From: Prostheceraeus crozeri
Taxonomy: Eukaryota > Platyhelminthes > Polycladida > Euryleptidae
Reading direction: 5' to 3'
DNA: 64,000 bases
NCBI GenBank assembly: GCA_907163375.1
Contig: CAJQUW010001148.1
Location: 124,001-188,000 of the forward strand
Shown: positions 25,210 through 36,897 of the stretch, in pieces
How the letters are laid out: every line of letters begins with the position of its first letter
Position numbering within the stretch: the first letter of the stretch is position 1
The notes under the pieces: generated by a model
Database searches by the model: none
What the model saw: the letters and a program-made list of their open reading frames with translations, nothing else
What the model was told of the DNA's origin: nothing
Program-made: the position numbers and the translations under genes

Positions 25210-27940
25210 ACTCATGAGTAATCGAAATAGCATTAAAATTAACATGACGACCAGATCTCAAAGTCATATGAGGAGAATCAGTTGAATTATCATTTTGAGT
25301 CTTCTCACGATGGTCGCGTGAAACAAATGCTGGCTTGAGACGGTCAATGGACACGGTAGTTTGACGTCCATTTAAATTGATGCTCATTGTTTTGTCCGTG
25401 CGATTTATCACTTTATGAGGCCCAGTATAGGGAGGAGTAAGAGACGGAGATGGAACTGAACGGCGGAGAAACACAAATTGTGATGTCTTGAGTTCTGGAT
25501 GAGCAAAAGGAGAATATGGAATGACCCTTTGTCGAACCAGTGGTTTGAATGTTTGGGCAGCCTTCGGTGTAAATAACTCATTCGGAAGTCGAAGATGTCT
25601 TCCAAACAGGCTTGTTGCTGGTGATATTCCATTTAAGTCTACAGCATTGCGTAAAGCGAGTAACGCATAAGGAAGTGCATCTGTCCCAGATGAGTCTGAA
25701 CAACGTAGTGAAGTTTTTAAGGTACGATGAAATCGTTCTACAATGCCATTACACTGTGGATGGAATGCAGTAGTATGTTGTAGAATAATTCCAGGCTTTT
25801 CACAAAATTAGGAGAATTGATGGCCAGTGAACTGCGTGCCTCTGTCTGTAACGATGAATTTATGGAACACCGTAGGTTGAAATAAATCCCAATAGTTTTC
25901 GTAAGATTGTTTCTGTGACGATTGATCGTAAAGGATATGCTTCAGGCCACTTTGTACGTCGGTCAATGATGGTTAGGAGATATTGATAACCTTGACTTTG
26001 GGGTAATGGACCAACCAAATCAAGATGAATTTTCTCAAATTGGAAAGTAGTTTCAGCGAATTTCTTTATTGGTGACTTTGTATGGCGTGTTATTTTGTTC
26101 GGTTGACATTTATCACATTCTTTGCACCACTTGAATATATCTGAACGCATTTGAGGCCAGATATAACGTAGTCTCATTGCATCATATGTCTTCTTGAATC
26201 CGAGATGACTCATATTGTGAACGTCAGTATAGGCTTTGTAGCGTAGAGATTTAGGAACAAGTAGACGAGGAGAACCTGTAGATAAGTCAACGAGAGTACC
26301 TTTCACGAATGATAATTTCAACGATGAATTTTGAATATCAGATAACGATGGATCCGAGGATTGCATATTAAGAATCTCTGCTGAATTTGGCCATGGTGAT
26401 ATTGATTGCGAAGCACATATAACTGAAGGTCGAGACAGCGTATCAGCTACAATGTTATCCTTGCCACTGATATGCTTAATATTTACGTCAAATTGAAATA
26501 TGAATGATAGTTTACGAAGTTGTCTTGGCGATGGGTTTTTCGTTGTCAAAATGTGTAACAAGGGCTTGTGATCAGTGTAAATGATTATCTTCATGCCTTC
26601 TAAATAATGCTGATATCGCTTCATACTGAGAAAAATAGCAGTCAATTCACGATCGAATGTTGAATAATTACGTTCACTTTTGGAAAAACGGCGAGAGAAG
26701 AATGATATTGGACGATCACCCGGATGCAACACAGCGCCAGCAGCAACATTTGATGCATCTGATGTAATGGAAATTGAATCGTTGGGATTGGGAAATGCAA
26801 GTTCAACAGATTCACAAAGTTAAGTCTTAATTTCAGTGAATGACTTTTCTTGTTCTTCATTCCATTTGATTTGTTGACCACTTCATATACAGGCGAAGCA
26901 ATAGTGGCAAAGTTTTTAATGAAGCGATGATAGTAATTTAATAAGCCAAGGAAACGTCGTAATTGCTTTGAATTGGTTGGGGAAGGTATTTCACGAAGGT
27001 CTTCAGTCTTTGAGGGTAGCGGTCGATAACCAGTTGAAGTAATCCGATAGGCAAGAAAGTCGATCTCATTCTGATTGAAGGTACACTGGTCTTGATTAAC
27101 TTTGAGTCCGGCTTTAGACAAGACATTGAGCACTGTAGCAACGACATAACTGCGAAGATTTATCCGTATGAATTAGGACATCGTCTATATAGCACGAAAC
27201 ACCTTTGATTCCGGATAAGATTTTATCGAGATGACGTTGAAATGTCTGCGCGGCATTTCGCAATCCAAATGGCATTTTTAAAAAATGAAAATTACCAACT
27301 GGGGTACATACTGCAGTTTTCTCAGCATCCTCTTTAGACATAGGAATCTGATAAAATCCTTTCCATAGATCGAGCTTGGTAAAGATCTCTCCAGTACACC
27401 CTTCCAAAAATGATGAGATATGGGATAAGGAGTAACGATCAGGTTTAGTCAATTTATTCAATGCTCGGTAATCTCCGCATACACGAAATTCAATAGAATC
27501 TTTCTTTGGTACTAGATGAATAGGGCTTGAATAGGGAGAATTAGAGCGAACTACAATGCCTTGCTTCTCCAGCTCGGTAAAATGATTGCGAACGTATTCC
27601 AGTCGTGCGGCTGATAGAGGTCTTGCTCTTGAAAAAATAGGGCGAGATTCACCGGTATCGATGTAATGACATACTGGATTTCGAAATAATGCAGAACAAG
27701 TAAATGAATCACTTCTTAGTATTGAACCATGTGCAATAGTTTCATGTTCTTTGAAAAGTCTGCAAGCGGAATTATCGACGAACATCTCCTCTGAAGCAAG
27801 GAAATCACTACCAAGGATAGGCAAAATACCACCGATAAGGAATTCATGCTCATACGCTTGAGTTGAACCTTTGAAAGAAAATTGTACAGTAGAACGTTTA
27901 TCAATCTGGGTAATTTTTCCATTCCAGTCTTTCAAACGAA
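25210..27940 (-). pseudogene. pol region of the Ty3/gypsy fossil
   Basis: Domains are recognisable in gypsy order. There is a protease-like start and RT landmarks SPYSSPIHLVPKKD, LNKLTKPDRYSL, LDLWKGFYQIPM, MPFGLRNAAQTFQ and CYIDDVLIHT. RNase H (FDRELTAIFLSMKRYQHYLE, IYTDHKPLLHIL) and the integrase zinc-binding HHCC region (SHLGFKKTYDAM, CKECDKCQPNK) follow. The integrase core start LDLVGPLPQSQGYQYLLTII comes next, and near the end is a GPHKVINRTDKT-like C-terminal segment. The region is broken and encodes no complete polyprotein. Confidence 0.88.
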
Positions 27941-28099
27941 TTGGTGGAATATCATGTATTGAGTTTGAGTTTATAAAGCGATTTGGAATAAGCGAGTATC
28001 AAGCAGCTGAGTCAATTAAGAAACGAGATAGGCGTCGTAGAGGTATTTGCAACGACAGTAAAGCAAGACGCCATAACGCTTCCGTCGCGAACTAATTTT

Positions 28100-29065
28100 T
28101 TGATGTAGAGCTGGTGTTGTTGGGATCATTGCCTGTACCTCTGGTAACATTGTTAGACCAGTCACATGGAGATTCACATCGACGTGCAAATTTTCCAGAA
28201 CGAAAGTGATAATAGCAGTCTACCACGAGACGATAATCGGTTTCTGCGATTACGGTCTGGAGTTTTCGATCTGCCTTTCCAATGCACCTTTCGATTCGGT
28301 CGAATATTCGATTCAGCCTTCATAGTCTTTGAGAGCGGCGATTAGACCTTTGATGTCATCACTTTCTGATTGTACTGCTGATGCAACGGAAGACTGTGTT
28401 GGTGGTAACAAACTGTCTGCAAAATCTGCAACATCAGATAATGTAATTGATGGAGCCTTCATAAGCAATGATTCAAGCGTAGGTCGAACATGATCATCCA
28501 TTTGTCGTAGGAAATGATATTGTATTACAGTTTTATCCTTTACATTGACACGATCAGCTAACTGCTGAAGATAACGTAGATATTGCGAAGGCAACATATT
28601 TCCGCGATTTGATGGTGACTTAAGCTCTGATGCTGATGCTGAAGGGGATGGTACAGTTACTTTAATAACAGCAGCTTTCAAGTTAGAGCAAGGATTCGAT
28701 GAAGACAGCGCTTCAGTGAGTTTTGTTGGAGTAACAGATGAAATTATCTGTTCAGGCAGTTTACCAATTACCTTGATACAGCGTTTATCGTCATCAAGAG
28801 AAGAAGGCATAAGATATACTAAGTCGAACCAGCCGGTAGGATCGGAGTCAGTAAATGCAGGAATAACACATTTGTCAGGAGCTGGTGAAGCTTTTGAAGA
28901 TGTAGGCCACATTTTCTTAACCACAGATGCCATATCTGATTTGTCATGGGCCTCGATGAGGGCTAAGATATCTGACTTCTTTGACGACGATGGTACTGTA
29001 ATTGATGCAGTGTCACATATTTCAAGCAGTTGTTTCTTCGTTAATTGCCGTAGAAGTTCAGCCAT
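28100..29065 (-). pseudogene. gag-like region of the Ty3/gypsy fossil
   Basis: It encodes a capsid-type protein beginning MAELLRQLTKKQLLEICD, with an SAP-like first helix pair. A helical core follows (LPSQYLRYLQQLADRVNV, QYHFLRQMDDHVRP) and, near the 3' end, a Cys-rich stretch of the form CYYHFRSG..ARRCESPC that many invertebrate gypsy gag proteins carry. Part of a broken element. Confidence 0.75.
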
Positions 29066-29106
29066 CGCAGTTTGCTATGATTCTTCACCACTTAACTGAC
29101 ACCAAT

Positions 29107-29250
29107 TGTAAAGTCAAAACGGCAGGCGCGTTGGAGAAGAAGTGTATTAGTTACATAGATCGAGAAGTAACATAGATCGATTATCATGCATGAGTGACGT
29201 AGCGACAAGAATGATATAGCAATCAACGTGTGCACAGCAAATACACGACA
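29107..29250 (-). repeat. 5' LTR of the Ty3/gypsy fossil
   Basis: 144 bp, about 94 percent identical to the left LTR. Just left of it (upstream end of the internal region) is the TGGTGTCAG motif used as a primer-binding-type site by many gypsy elements. Confidence 0.85.
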
Positions 29251-29766
29251 GTGTATCAACAATGTTGAGACTTTTGGTTGTCTTGAAATTACTCTAGGAC
29301 GGTATTTTTTCTTCAGATTCTTCTTGCTCCTTTTCCTTTCTAAGGAGGACTTATGCTCGAAGCTGCGAATGATCGTGGAAGGAAGTCAGATGCCATTTCG
29401 AAAAGCTTCTCATTGATGGGAAACGTGACAGAGTGACAAGCTGAAAGTTGCTCTCATGTGTTTGCTCTTCAATGTCTACTTTTCTGTACAATACCTATCA
29501 CTTTCAGTTCATAGCACCCGATTCAACACTGGATGTGCAATCACATTTACACTAGATAGCACATACTAGTAAATAAAAGATTGCTCATATTAGTAAAAAA
29601 ACATTTCGCTGAGATCCATTGCATGACGCAAAATTGCTTAAAACATTTCATCTACTATCGATACAGCCGTCTAGAAAACTAACCAAAAGCACACCTGTCT
29701 AAAGAGCGAACATGCACAATGCTTGATTCACAATTCAAAACTTTGCCGAACGATAATTAGTACACA
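29251..29766. other. No gene seen
   Basis: AT-rich noncoding DNA between the gypsy fossil and the Penelope-like fragment. Nothing is recognisable. Confidence 0.4.
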
Positions 29767-29779
29767 ATGAAAACCTTGG

Positions 29780-30440
29780 CTATGAAGATTTCCATGCAAG
29801 CATTCGTTTTTCAAGCATGCCTTAATTCTAATGTTCATTCCAAACTACGTAGGTCTCTGAATTGTAATTTTTCTTTTTCGTATCCGAATAAAATTAAATC
29901 TTTCATTGTATCTAACGCCCCTCGTCGTAGTACTTCTGCGGGTGTATACCGCGTTGATTGTAATGATTGCGAAAAATTTTATATTGGTGAAACAGGTCGC
30001 TGTCTAAACAATAGGATTTATGAACACAAGTGTGACATTAGAAACAGGAACCTAAATAATGCTATGTTTGTTCATTCCCTAGATAATAACCACTCTTTCA
30101 ATTTTGATGATTGTAAAATGATTTATGAGTGTGCTGACCTCCATACGAGAAAAGTAATTGAATCATCTATGATCAAATCCCATTGTAACAGTGTTGTCAA
30201 TTCAAACCAAGGCGTGACTAATGTCAACAATCATGTAGCCAATTTAGTGTTGAAAGGCATCAAGTGTTAACTTTCTTGTTGATGTAATCTGTTCCCCCCT
30301 CCTCTCGGTTTCTTCTCTGTCTCCGTGTCTGTTCTTGCGAAATCTGTGTGTCATGTAATCCCCTCTTCTGATCTATTTTCATTTCCATGAATATGTTGGC
30401 CGTATGCTGACGAAAGCTCGGGAGAATATATTTTAACTTT
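29780..30440 (+). mobile_element. Penelope-like element 3' fragment (GIY-YIG endonuclease)
   Basis: The open reading to 30270 encodes a GIY-YIG nuclease of Penelope type: GVYRVDCNDCEKFYIGETGR, with the CxxC pair between the two halves of the motif as in Penelope-like elements, then LNNRIYEHK and a C-terminal ESSMIKSHCNSVVNSNQG. The upstream part (HSKLRRSLNCNFSFSYPNKI) is the connector to the missing RT. After the stop, near 30411, comes GCTGACGAAAGCTCGGGAG, the kind of CTGANGA..GAAA-like string often found in Penelope 3' ends. It is a different subfamily from the copies at 37 and 44 kb. It is 5'-truncated. Confidence 0.8.
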
Positions 30441-32292
30441 AAAATTTTGTGGCTGTTTTTTTACTATACATTATTAGAGTGAAATTACTTGATTTTTTTT
30501 CTATCATCAATGAATTTTAGTTGCAACGTAGGATTAGCAAGGCAATGCTTATCATATATGTGCATTATTTAGCGATTCAAAGCACTTTGAGAAATCTTTC
30601 TCCGATCGGCGCGATCGGATTTTACACCGACCCTAAGGAATCACAAAATTGTCAGCGATCAGCTGTCTAAGCAGCTGACTTTCAGTAACTTTCGTCAGAA
30701 ATCGCAAACTATTTTTATAGAACAATCACACAAAGGCAGAAATTCACAACTTGACGATGAACGACGAACCTGTAAATGCTCCTGAAATCTTATCGGTAAT
30801 AGTGGTGAAGTCATTTTCGATGCACAACAGACACGTCACCGACAACTTCAATAACCAAGTGTGTAGAAGGAAACTAAATTTATCCGGAAGCGTCCATTTT
30901 ATCATAAAATATCACTATTAATAGTTTGATGAATTTGAAGAATGGAGGTCACACCAGATGCACATAATCAAATCTAGGAGTGAATGCAAATTAAATTTCC
31001 TATGCTGATAACAAAGTAATAACAAGAACACAATCTTTGCTGAACACTTGTCATGTAGCATTGTTTTATTCGTTTGCTTCTTGTGAAGCGGATCTCATCG
31101 ATAATCCCATAGACATCGAACAACAACAACTTAATGATTGTTGTGAACTCAAATCTACCATTTCAATAATTCACAGGATCCTTTTTTGACCGTTTCATTA
31201 CATAAGTCATTATATAATAATTTAATGATATCTAATCGTTTACATAAGTCAAAAACACAGACATCGGATTACATTATTAGGAATACTGTTATCCGATGTC
31301 TATGGTCAAAAACATCAAAATATATTTTATTCCAAACTGTTCTATTCCATTCTGTTCTGTTCTGTTCTACAAATTTTTCTGTTCTTTTTTAAAAGTATGT
31401 TTAGCTAGATGGGTAGAGACGTAACATCAATTTGTGTCATCAATCGAAGGCTTTCTGTCCGCACATCCTCTATGACCACATCTACTATTGAATATCAACT
31501 ACATACAGTAGGTCAACTGCATATTGTACATCTGCTAATTTCAATTGGAAGAGTGGATCACATAGGTCATATTCAAAAATGGTCACATCAGAAAATTAGA
31601 TGCCAATATTCATGCCAAACATAATATAAATATCATGTACATGCTGGTATCCTTGTGTATATGATGAACATCATGGAATTAAAACTGCATTCGCATCATC
31701 CCGTTGTAGCGTTCAATGAGAGTATCAATATCAGGCATTTGATTATTATTATTCTAAATCCATGTCCATGAACCAAAACAAGTTGAAACATATACTTGTT
31801 CATGATATTTAAGCCATGTGATCTCTATGTTTTGATTTGTTTTTGATCAAAGAAATGCGTCAAAAAGTAGACATTGCGGCCTCCTCGACATGCTGAATAA
31901 TCATGGCTTTGAATTGCCAGCCAAGATCATACTAAGCATTATTTTGAGGCGCGTGCAAGTTTAAATTGCGCATGACTGTCATGCACCATGAGATATCCCA
32001 CTGCCTGCTCATTGTACACTTCATGCTTGATAATAGTTATGTACTGACTGTTTTAATCAGGCGCATTTTAAGACATATTTTCATAATATGTAAATTTTAT
32101 GTGATCATATGTTTTTACTTATGGAATATATGTCAAATTAGGTGAAGCATAATGATATACAGTTTATTTTTCATAAATAAGACTGGGTAAGTATTGATTT
32201 CTCAAAGTCTTCAGATGTTCTGACGATGTTGCATTTTGATGTTGCGATTTGACATGATACAATTAAATCGTGTCAAGGAGACGGGCATGGAA

Positions 32293-32384
<92 letters not shown>

Positions 32385-33385
32385 ATCAGATCTCAACATC
32401 GTATTGGGCTGAGCCACAAGATAAGTATTTCGCTTGCTCTCACGGTGTAACAGCCATTGAAATTTTTGATAATCAGTGTCTCTTCAGCCTCAAATCCGAA
32501 GGTTTCACTTCTCCGGCATGTACTAACTGTGTGTGACGTAACTTGTCTTTATCTAGTGTTGTGTCACCAGTGTTCATATAGCTGCGTGAATTCACGCATT
32601 GTGTCAGATTTCGAAAAATTTAACTCTGTAATTCGGCGTGAAACTTCTGGATGACTAAAATCCTGTGTTCGCTATTACTTTCAGAGAAGGCGTACACACG
32701 TAGGCTTGCGTAGGCTGCATTGAAGGGCCATTGATCAGTATATGAATGAATTTAAGTAATGTTTTGACTCAGACGACTAGTAGGCCTACCTTTTTTAGAC
32801 AACCTTTAAAACGAAATGAAAAATATTTTGCGCTTCGCCCACTCTTCGATCTTTTTCAGCGCTTCAGATTTCTGTCTTTTATGATCTGATTTTTATGTTA
32901 TGCGATTTTGTTCAAATAGTTGCAAAAACAGTTATGGAGGTTGAATGAATTACAGCCAAAAGAATCTCTTTCGTTGTGAAGACAAAGCCCTCATGTAACA
33001 TGCCAATTTTCGTTTGGAATATTTGACCTATATCTTTTTTGGTTCTATTATTGATTGTTAACTTCTGCTTTATTTAGGAGACTGTAAATTCCCGTAAATC
33101 TATTGTCCCTGCTGAGATACCTAATTTCTACAGCAATGAGCTTGATCATAAAATCATTTTTTTTGCCAAGCATACACCGTACCTGCATAGTGGAGACTAA
33201 ACCCTTGATCCCTGTCATTATTACTGCTCCTTTGATTTTTATTGTGGGCTAAATGCTATTGTGCATGTAGAGTGTACGTTCATTGTGTCGTTCCAAACTC
33301 CAAAACAGTAGTTTGCATGTAGAGTAGATAATGCATTTATATCGTATTTAGTGTGACGTATTCTCTCTTGCATCTTATAGATATA
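30441..33385. other. Noncoding DNA with simple repeats
   Basis: About 3 kb without a recognisable gene. It contains a small palindrome (GACATCGGAT at about 31259 facing ATCCGATGTC at about 31291), a TTCTG-rich tract near 31345-31390 and the AT microsatellite listed separately. Confidence 0.4.
32297..32381. repeat. (AT)n microsatellite
   Basis: About 85 bp of nearly pure AT dinucleotide with one phase break near 32336. Length is likely polymorphic. It is self-complementary along its length. Confidence 0.95.
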
Positions 33386-35423
33386 CAGCACCGGTATTAT
33401 CCCGCTAGAAAACGTACACGGGGTATAACGTACATTCGGTTATAACCAGGGTGACCACTTCAGGAGGACCGAAAATCGGACCAAAAGTCTGTCCCACAAT
33501 GACGTCACATAAATTTTGAATTTTGATTATTTGACTATAGTAGTTCTTATCCAAATGAAATGTATACAAAAGAAAAACATCGAATATCATGAAAAATTTC
33601 ATATGTATTCCATCATCTCATATAAAACAAATAAATGTAGGCAGTAATTCAGTTAAATGCTGCAGAACAAAATGCAAATACGACTCCCAGTCATGTCGAG
33701 AAAGTTTTAACAATCAGCTGAATGAATCGGCAAATATCAAATTACAGAATTACCGAATTAACTACATGTAGCACATTTGCAAAATAATTTAAAGAGACCA
33801 TTGAATTTGAAATACCAAAACAGTAATGAATGCTAGAACAGTTACTACGTCTGCTTCTTTATGGAAAGCGGAAAAATATGAAAAACAGATTGCATAGTTG
33901 ATTGACTTATACAAAATAATTATCATATCATTATCAAATGGGTAATTTCAACCCATGAATTACATAATTGGCAATTTCGGACCATTTCGGACCTTCCCCC
34001 GAAATTCTGACCAAATCGGACCAATTCGGACTGGTTCGAAAATTCGGACCAAGTGGTCACCCTGGTTATAACGTACACAAAATATTCCCGGCAAGATATC
34101 ATATCTGACTAATAATATAATACCCTGGTTTTAGCGAACACGACTATAACGTACAACTGGATATAACGGACAGAAATTTCACTCCAATGAAAAAATAACG
34201 TACAAATTTGTTTCAGCTGATCTCAATTCCTGACATTTGTAGATATTCTCAGAAATATTTCGATGTGTAAATGTTGAGAGCATTTGAAATCTATGAAATT
34301 CGCGCACTGAAAATTCTGAAATGATCGAGAGAGTCGTCATATTGATAATTCAGAGCAAACTTTTATCCCAGGGTTCAAGCACGTCACGCAAGCGTCAATC
34401 CCTCACTTTCGAAATCAAAAATATCAATCTGCGACCAAATAGAAAGAAAGTCTAAGACTCAAACGGAATGGACCCGAGATTATGGTTTATCCCGAACATC
34501 AATATATGCGATATGACCACGTGAAAAATACAAAACCAACTGCTTTTGTGCATGACAAGACGAAGAGAATGCGAAAAGGGAACTACGAAGATATTGAGGA
34601 GACGTTGATGATATGGCTTGCTCAGTAAAAGATCAATGCAGATCACATGTAACGGGACCGCTGCTCAAAGAGAATGCCAACCAATTCCGCGAGCAACTTG
34701 GTGAAACTGAATGTATGGGAGGTTGGACAGATTTAGAGCCTGACATGTGATACCTATAGCATCGTGGAGAAGCTAGCGATGTTGCACTGCCAGTCGGAGA
34801 TGAATGGCAGAAAAAATCGCCTGTGATTCTGGCTGACTGTGAGCCACGTGATATATTTAACGCAGATAAGACTGCCCTATATTATCAATTGCATCCAAGT
34901 AAAACCTTCACTTACAAGGGTGATCTATGTCATGAAGGGAAAAATGGCAAGCAACTTTTGACTGTCATGGTTGGCACAAACATCATGGATGGATGTGAAA
35001 AAAAGCTATTTTCTATTTTCACAATAGGAAAGTCAGCCGTGGACAATGATTTAGGCCAACATAATTTACCGCTTAAAAAGCAAACTCTTATGACTACACT
35101 CGTCAAACCAAACTGAATGCAGTACAGGCTACATGCAAGGCAAGTAGTTACTTTATACCGCCAGAAATTTATATTTGTAATTTTGAATGCAAGTTAGTTG
35201 TAAATGACTTTTGCATTCAATCAACATGCATTTTCTAATCATAATTATCAAGTCATAATACCAAATAACTTGTTTTATTCAGAAAGTATGAAAAGTGATG
35301 ATGCAAAAGTAGTCCTAGATTGGTTTTAAATGGAAAGATGCCTTACCCTTAATATAAGGTACATCGGATATAACGGACATTTTTTTCATTCCCAAGAGTG
35401 TACGTTATAACGGGATTATACTG
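33386..35423 (+). mobile_element. Tigger/pogo DNA transposon, decayed, with a hAT MITE inside
   Basis: The left end is CAGCACCGGTATTATCCCG and the right end CGGGATTATACTG, with TA on both outer sides (33384-33385, 35424-35425), the target duplication of the pogo group. ATAACG-type words repeat near both ends. Coding remnants on the plus strand include SRKRQSLTFEIK at about 34390 (start of Tigger transposases). The best-preserved part is 34823-35116: DIFNADKTALYYQLHPSKTF (first catalytic Asp), KNGKQLLTVMVGTN, and a FTIGKS-like turn. Multiple stops and frame changes make it inactive. The first 60 bp are separated from the rest by the insertion at 33447-34064. From 34895 on, it is repeated in the second tandem unit. 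Confidence 0.85.
33447..34064. mobile_element. Non-autonomous hAT-type MITE nested in the Tigger element
   Basis: This 618-bp element has a perfect 14-bp terminal inverted repeat CAGGGTGACCACTT. Identical 8-bp target duplications GTTATAAC lie at 33439-33446 and 34065-34072. Both ends carry repeated GGACC and TCGGACC words. No transposase frame is present. It necessarily entered after the Tigger copy. Confidence 0.9.
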
Positions 35424-35656
35424 TATGATGTTCTTAAAATTCGAAATGCACATCTAAAGATTTCGCCAATAGTCTGCTTGAATTGAGATAGCGCGATTTT
35501 AAAAAAGCATATCACAATTTTGCACTGTGTGGTTTAACTCAACATGCAGTTTCACACTACACGCATATGCAACAAGCTAGAAACTCAATTGATACTGTGA
35601 TAGTGGATTCAAATAAATAGCGATTTATTATTTTGGACTTAAGAGCATGCAGTCGC

Positions 35657-35860
35657 CCGTGGTCTACGGGCACAGTGGTTAAGTGCTTGGTCTTTCGATC
35701 CAGTGGTCGAGCCCCGAAAATGTCGTCGAATCTCGACAGGAATTTTAGTCGTCTGGACTATAAGACCTCCTTGCTCCAGATAAAACTCTGATAATCAGTG
35801 CGGTCTAGGCTTTCAGTCAGGGGGAGTTCAGTCCGTTTGGTTCTTAGTCTTACTTTTATG
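35657..35860 (+). mobile_element. SINE candidate with tRNA-like head (unit 1)
   Basis: The head has a box-A-like GGCACAGTGGTTAAGTG (about 35668-35684) and a box-B-like GGTCGAGCCCC (35705-35715), spaced as in a tRNA-derived pol III promoter. A unique body with GGAATTTTAGTCGTCTGGAC follows. The second tandem copy has TGGCACAGTGG, which fits box A better; this copy lacks that T. The 3' boundary and tail are not clear. No third copy is in the window, so the family call is tentative. Confidence 0.45.
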
Positions 35861-36897
35861 ATGACATAGTATTATAGAAGGAATGAAGGATTCAATGCTG
35901 CTCGAAATATACAATGACAATTTAATTGTTAATTCTAGTTAATTAATAAAATTAATTTGTTAATTTTATAGTCTACTGGATTTCACGAATACGCGAATTA
36001 CAAGTTCAAGAATCAAAAATTTATGAGTTTAGTGTTATTGATGGGATGTTTGATGTTTAACTGAAATTATGATAATAATAAAACAAATAATCATAGTATG
36101 CCATATTTCGAAATGACAGACGCATGACGATTACAAATAATCAAGGAAGAAGATTGGAAGTCAATGAGAAGTAATATCACTATGAATCATTCAATAGATA
36201 AATTTCCTTTCTTTGATCACTTTGATGGTCGCTCTCCGCAGGCGATGCAGCCCTAGGTCTGAGGTTCCTTCGATGTACTATTTCTAGTGGTAGAAGTCGA
36301 TTGAGCACGTGTCCCCGGTGCTGTAATATTTTGTTGAAGTCTTTTTTCACTTTTCTCAACTATTTGCAGCTATTGATGCTGCAACATTGCAAGAATGAAC
36401 AAGAAGATGAAGCCAATGAGGCGTTTTAAAGAATTGAGTGTTTACTAGTCTGATGGACATAAATTAAATATAAGAAACAGTTATTTGCTAATTTTTACAA
36501 GCAGCATGTACTAATTAATGCAGGCGCACAACTTAGGCGATTTGCCAGTAGCGTGTTTGAAGTGATATTTAATGAATGTCCGTCTAAATTCACTAACTTG
36601 CTCATTGCAAATCTCAAATTTGCCCGGGCATGACTGTATCTTTAAATAGAGACTTGTGTCGATGTTGAGAGATGTGAACCAGGCTTGCTTATGATTCCTG
36701 GTATTGGATGAAATAGCATATATATTCATGTCTGTTCCCATTTTTCAACTGAGGATGCAACTCAATATTTGATAATTCTATTTTAATGTTCATTGAGATG
36801 TTCGTCCCTTAAGAAAGTATTAAATTAAGAAAGCTTACTTGTAGTATTTGTATGCGCATAGTCTGCATAGTTCATAGCCTTATACGGGATAGTGTTC

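Larger units (their letters stand above)
24816..29250 (-). mobile_element. Ty3/gypsy LTR retrotransposon fossil
   Basis: A minus-strand element of 4435 bp bounded by two 144-bp LTRs that begin TGT and end ACA. It contains gag and pol in the gypsy order protease, RT, RNase H, integrase. Next to the right (5') LTR is a TGGTGTCAG primer-binding-type sequence, and next to the left LTR lies a G-rich tract. Flanking GTGTG and GTGTA suggest a 4-5 bp target duplication. The two LTRs differ at about 9 of 144 positions (roughly 6 percent), so the insertion is not recent. The body is broken, with about five interruptions. The short LTRs and gag suggest the Mag-like part of the gypsy tree, but the clade is an inference. 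Confidence 0.9.

Noticed and set aside
32270-32536. 88-codon frame across the AT microsatellite
   Set aside because: The Ile-Tyr repeat is simply (AT)n translated.
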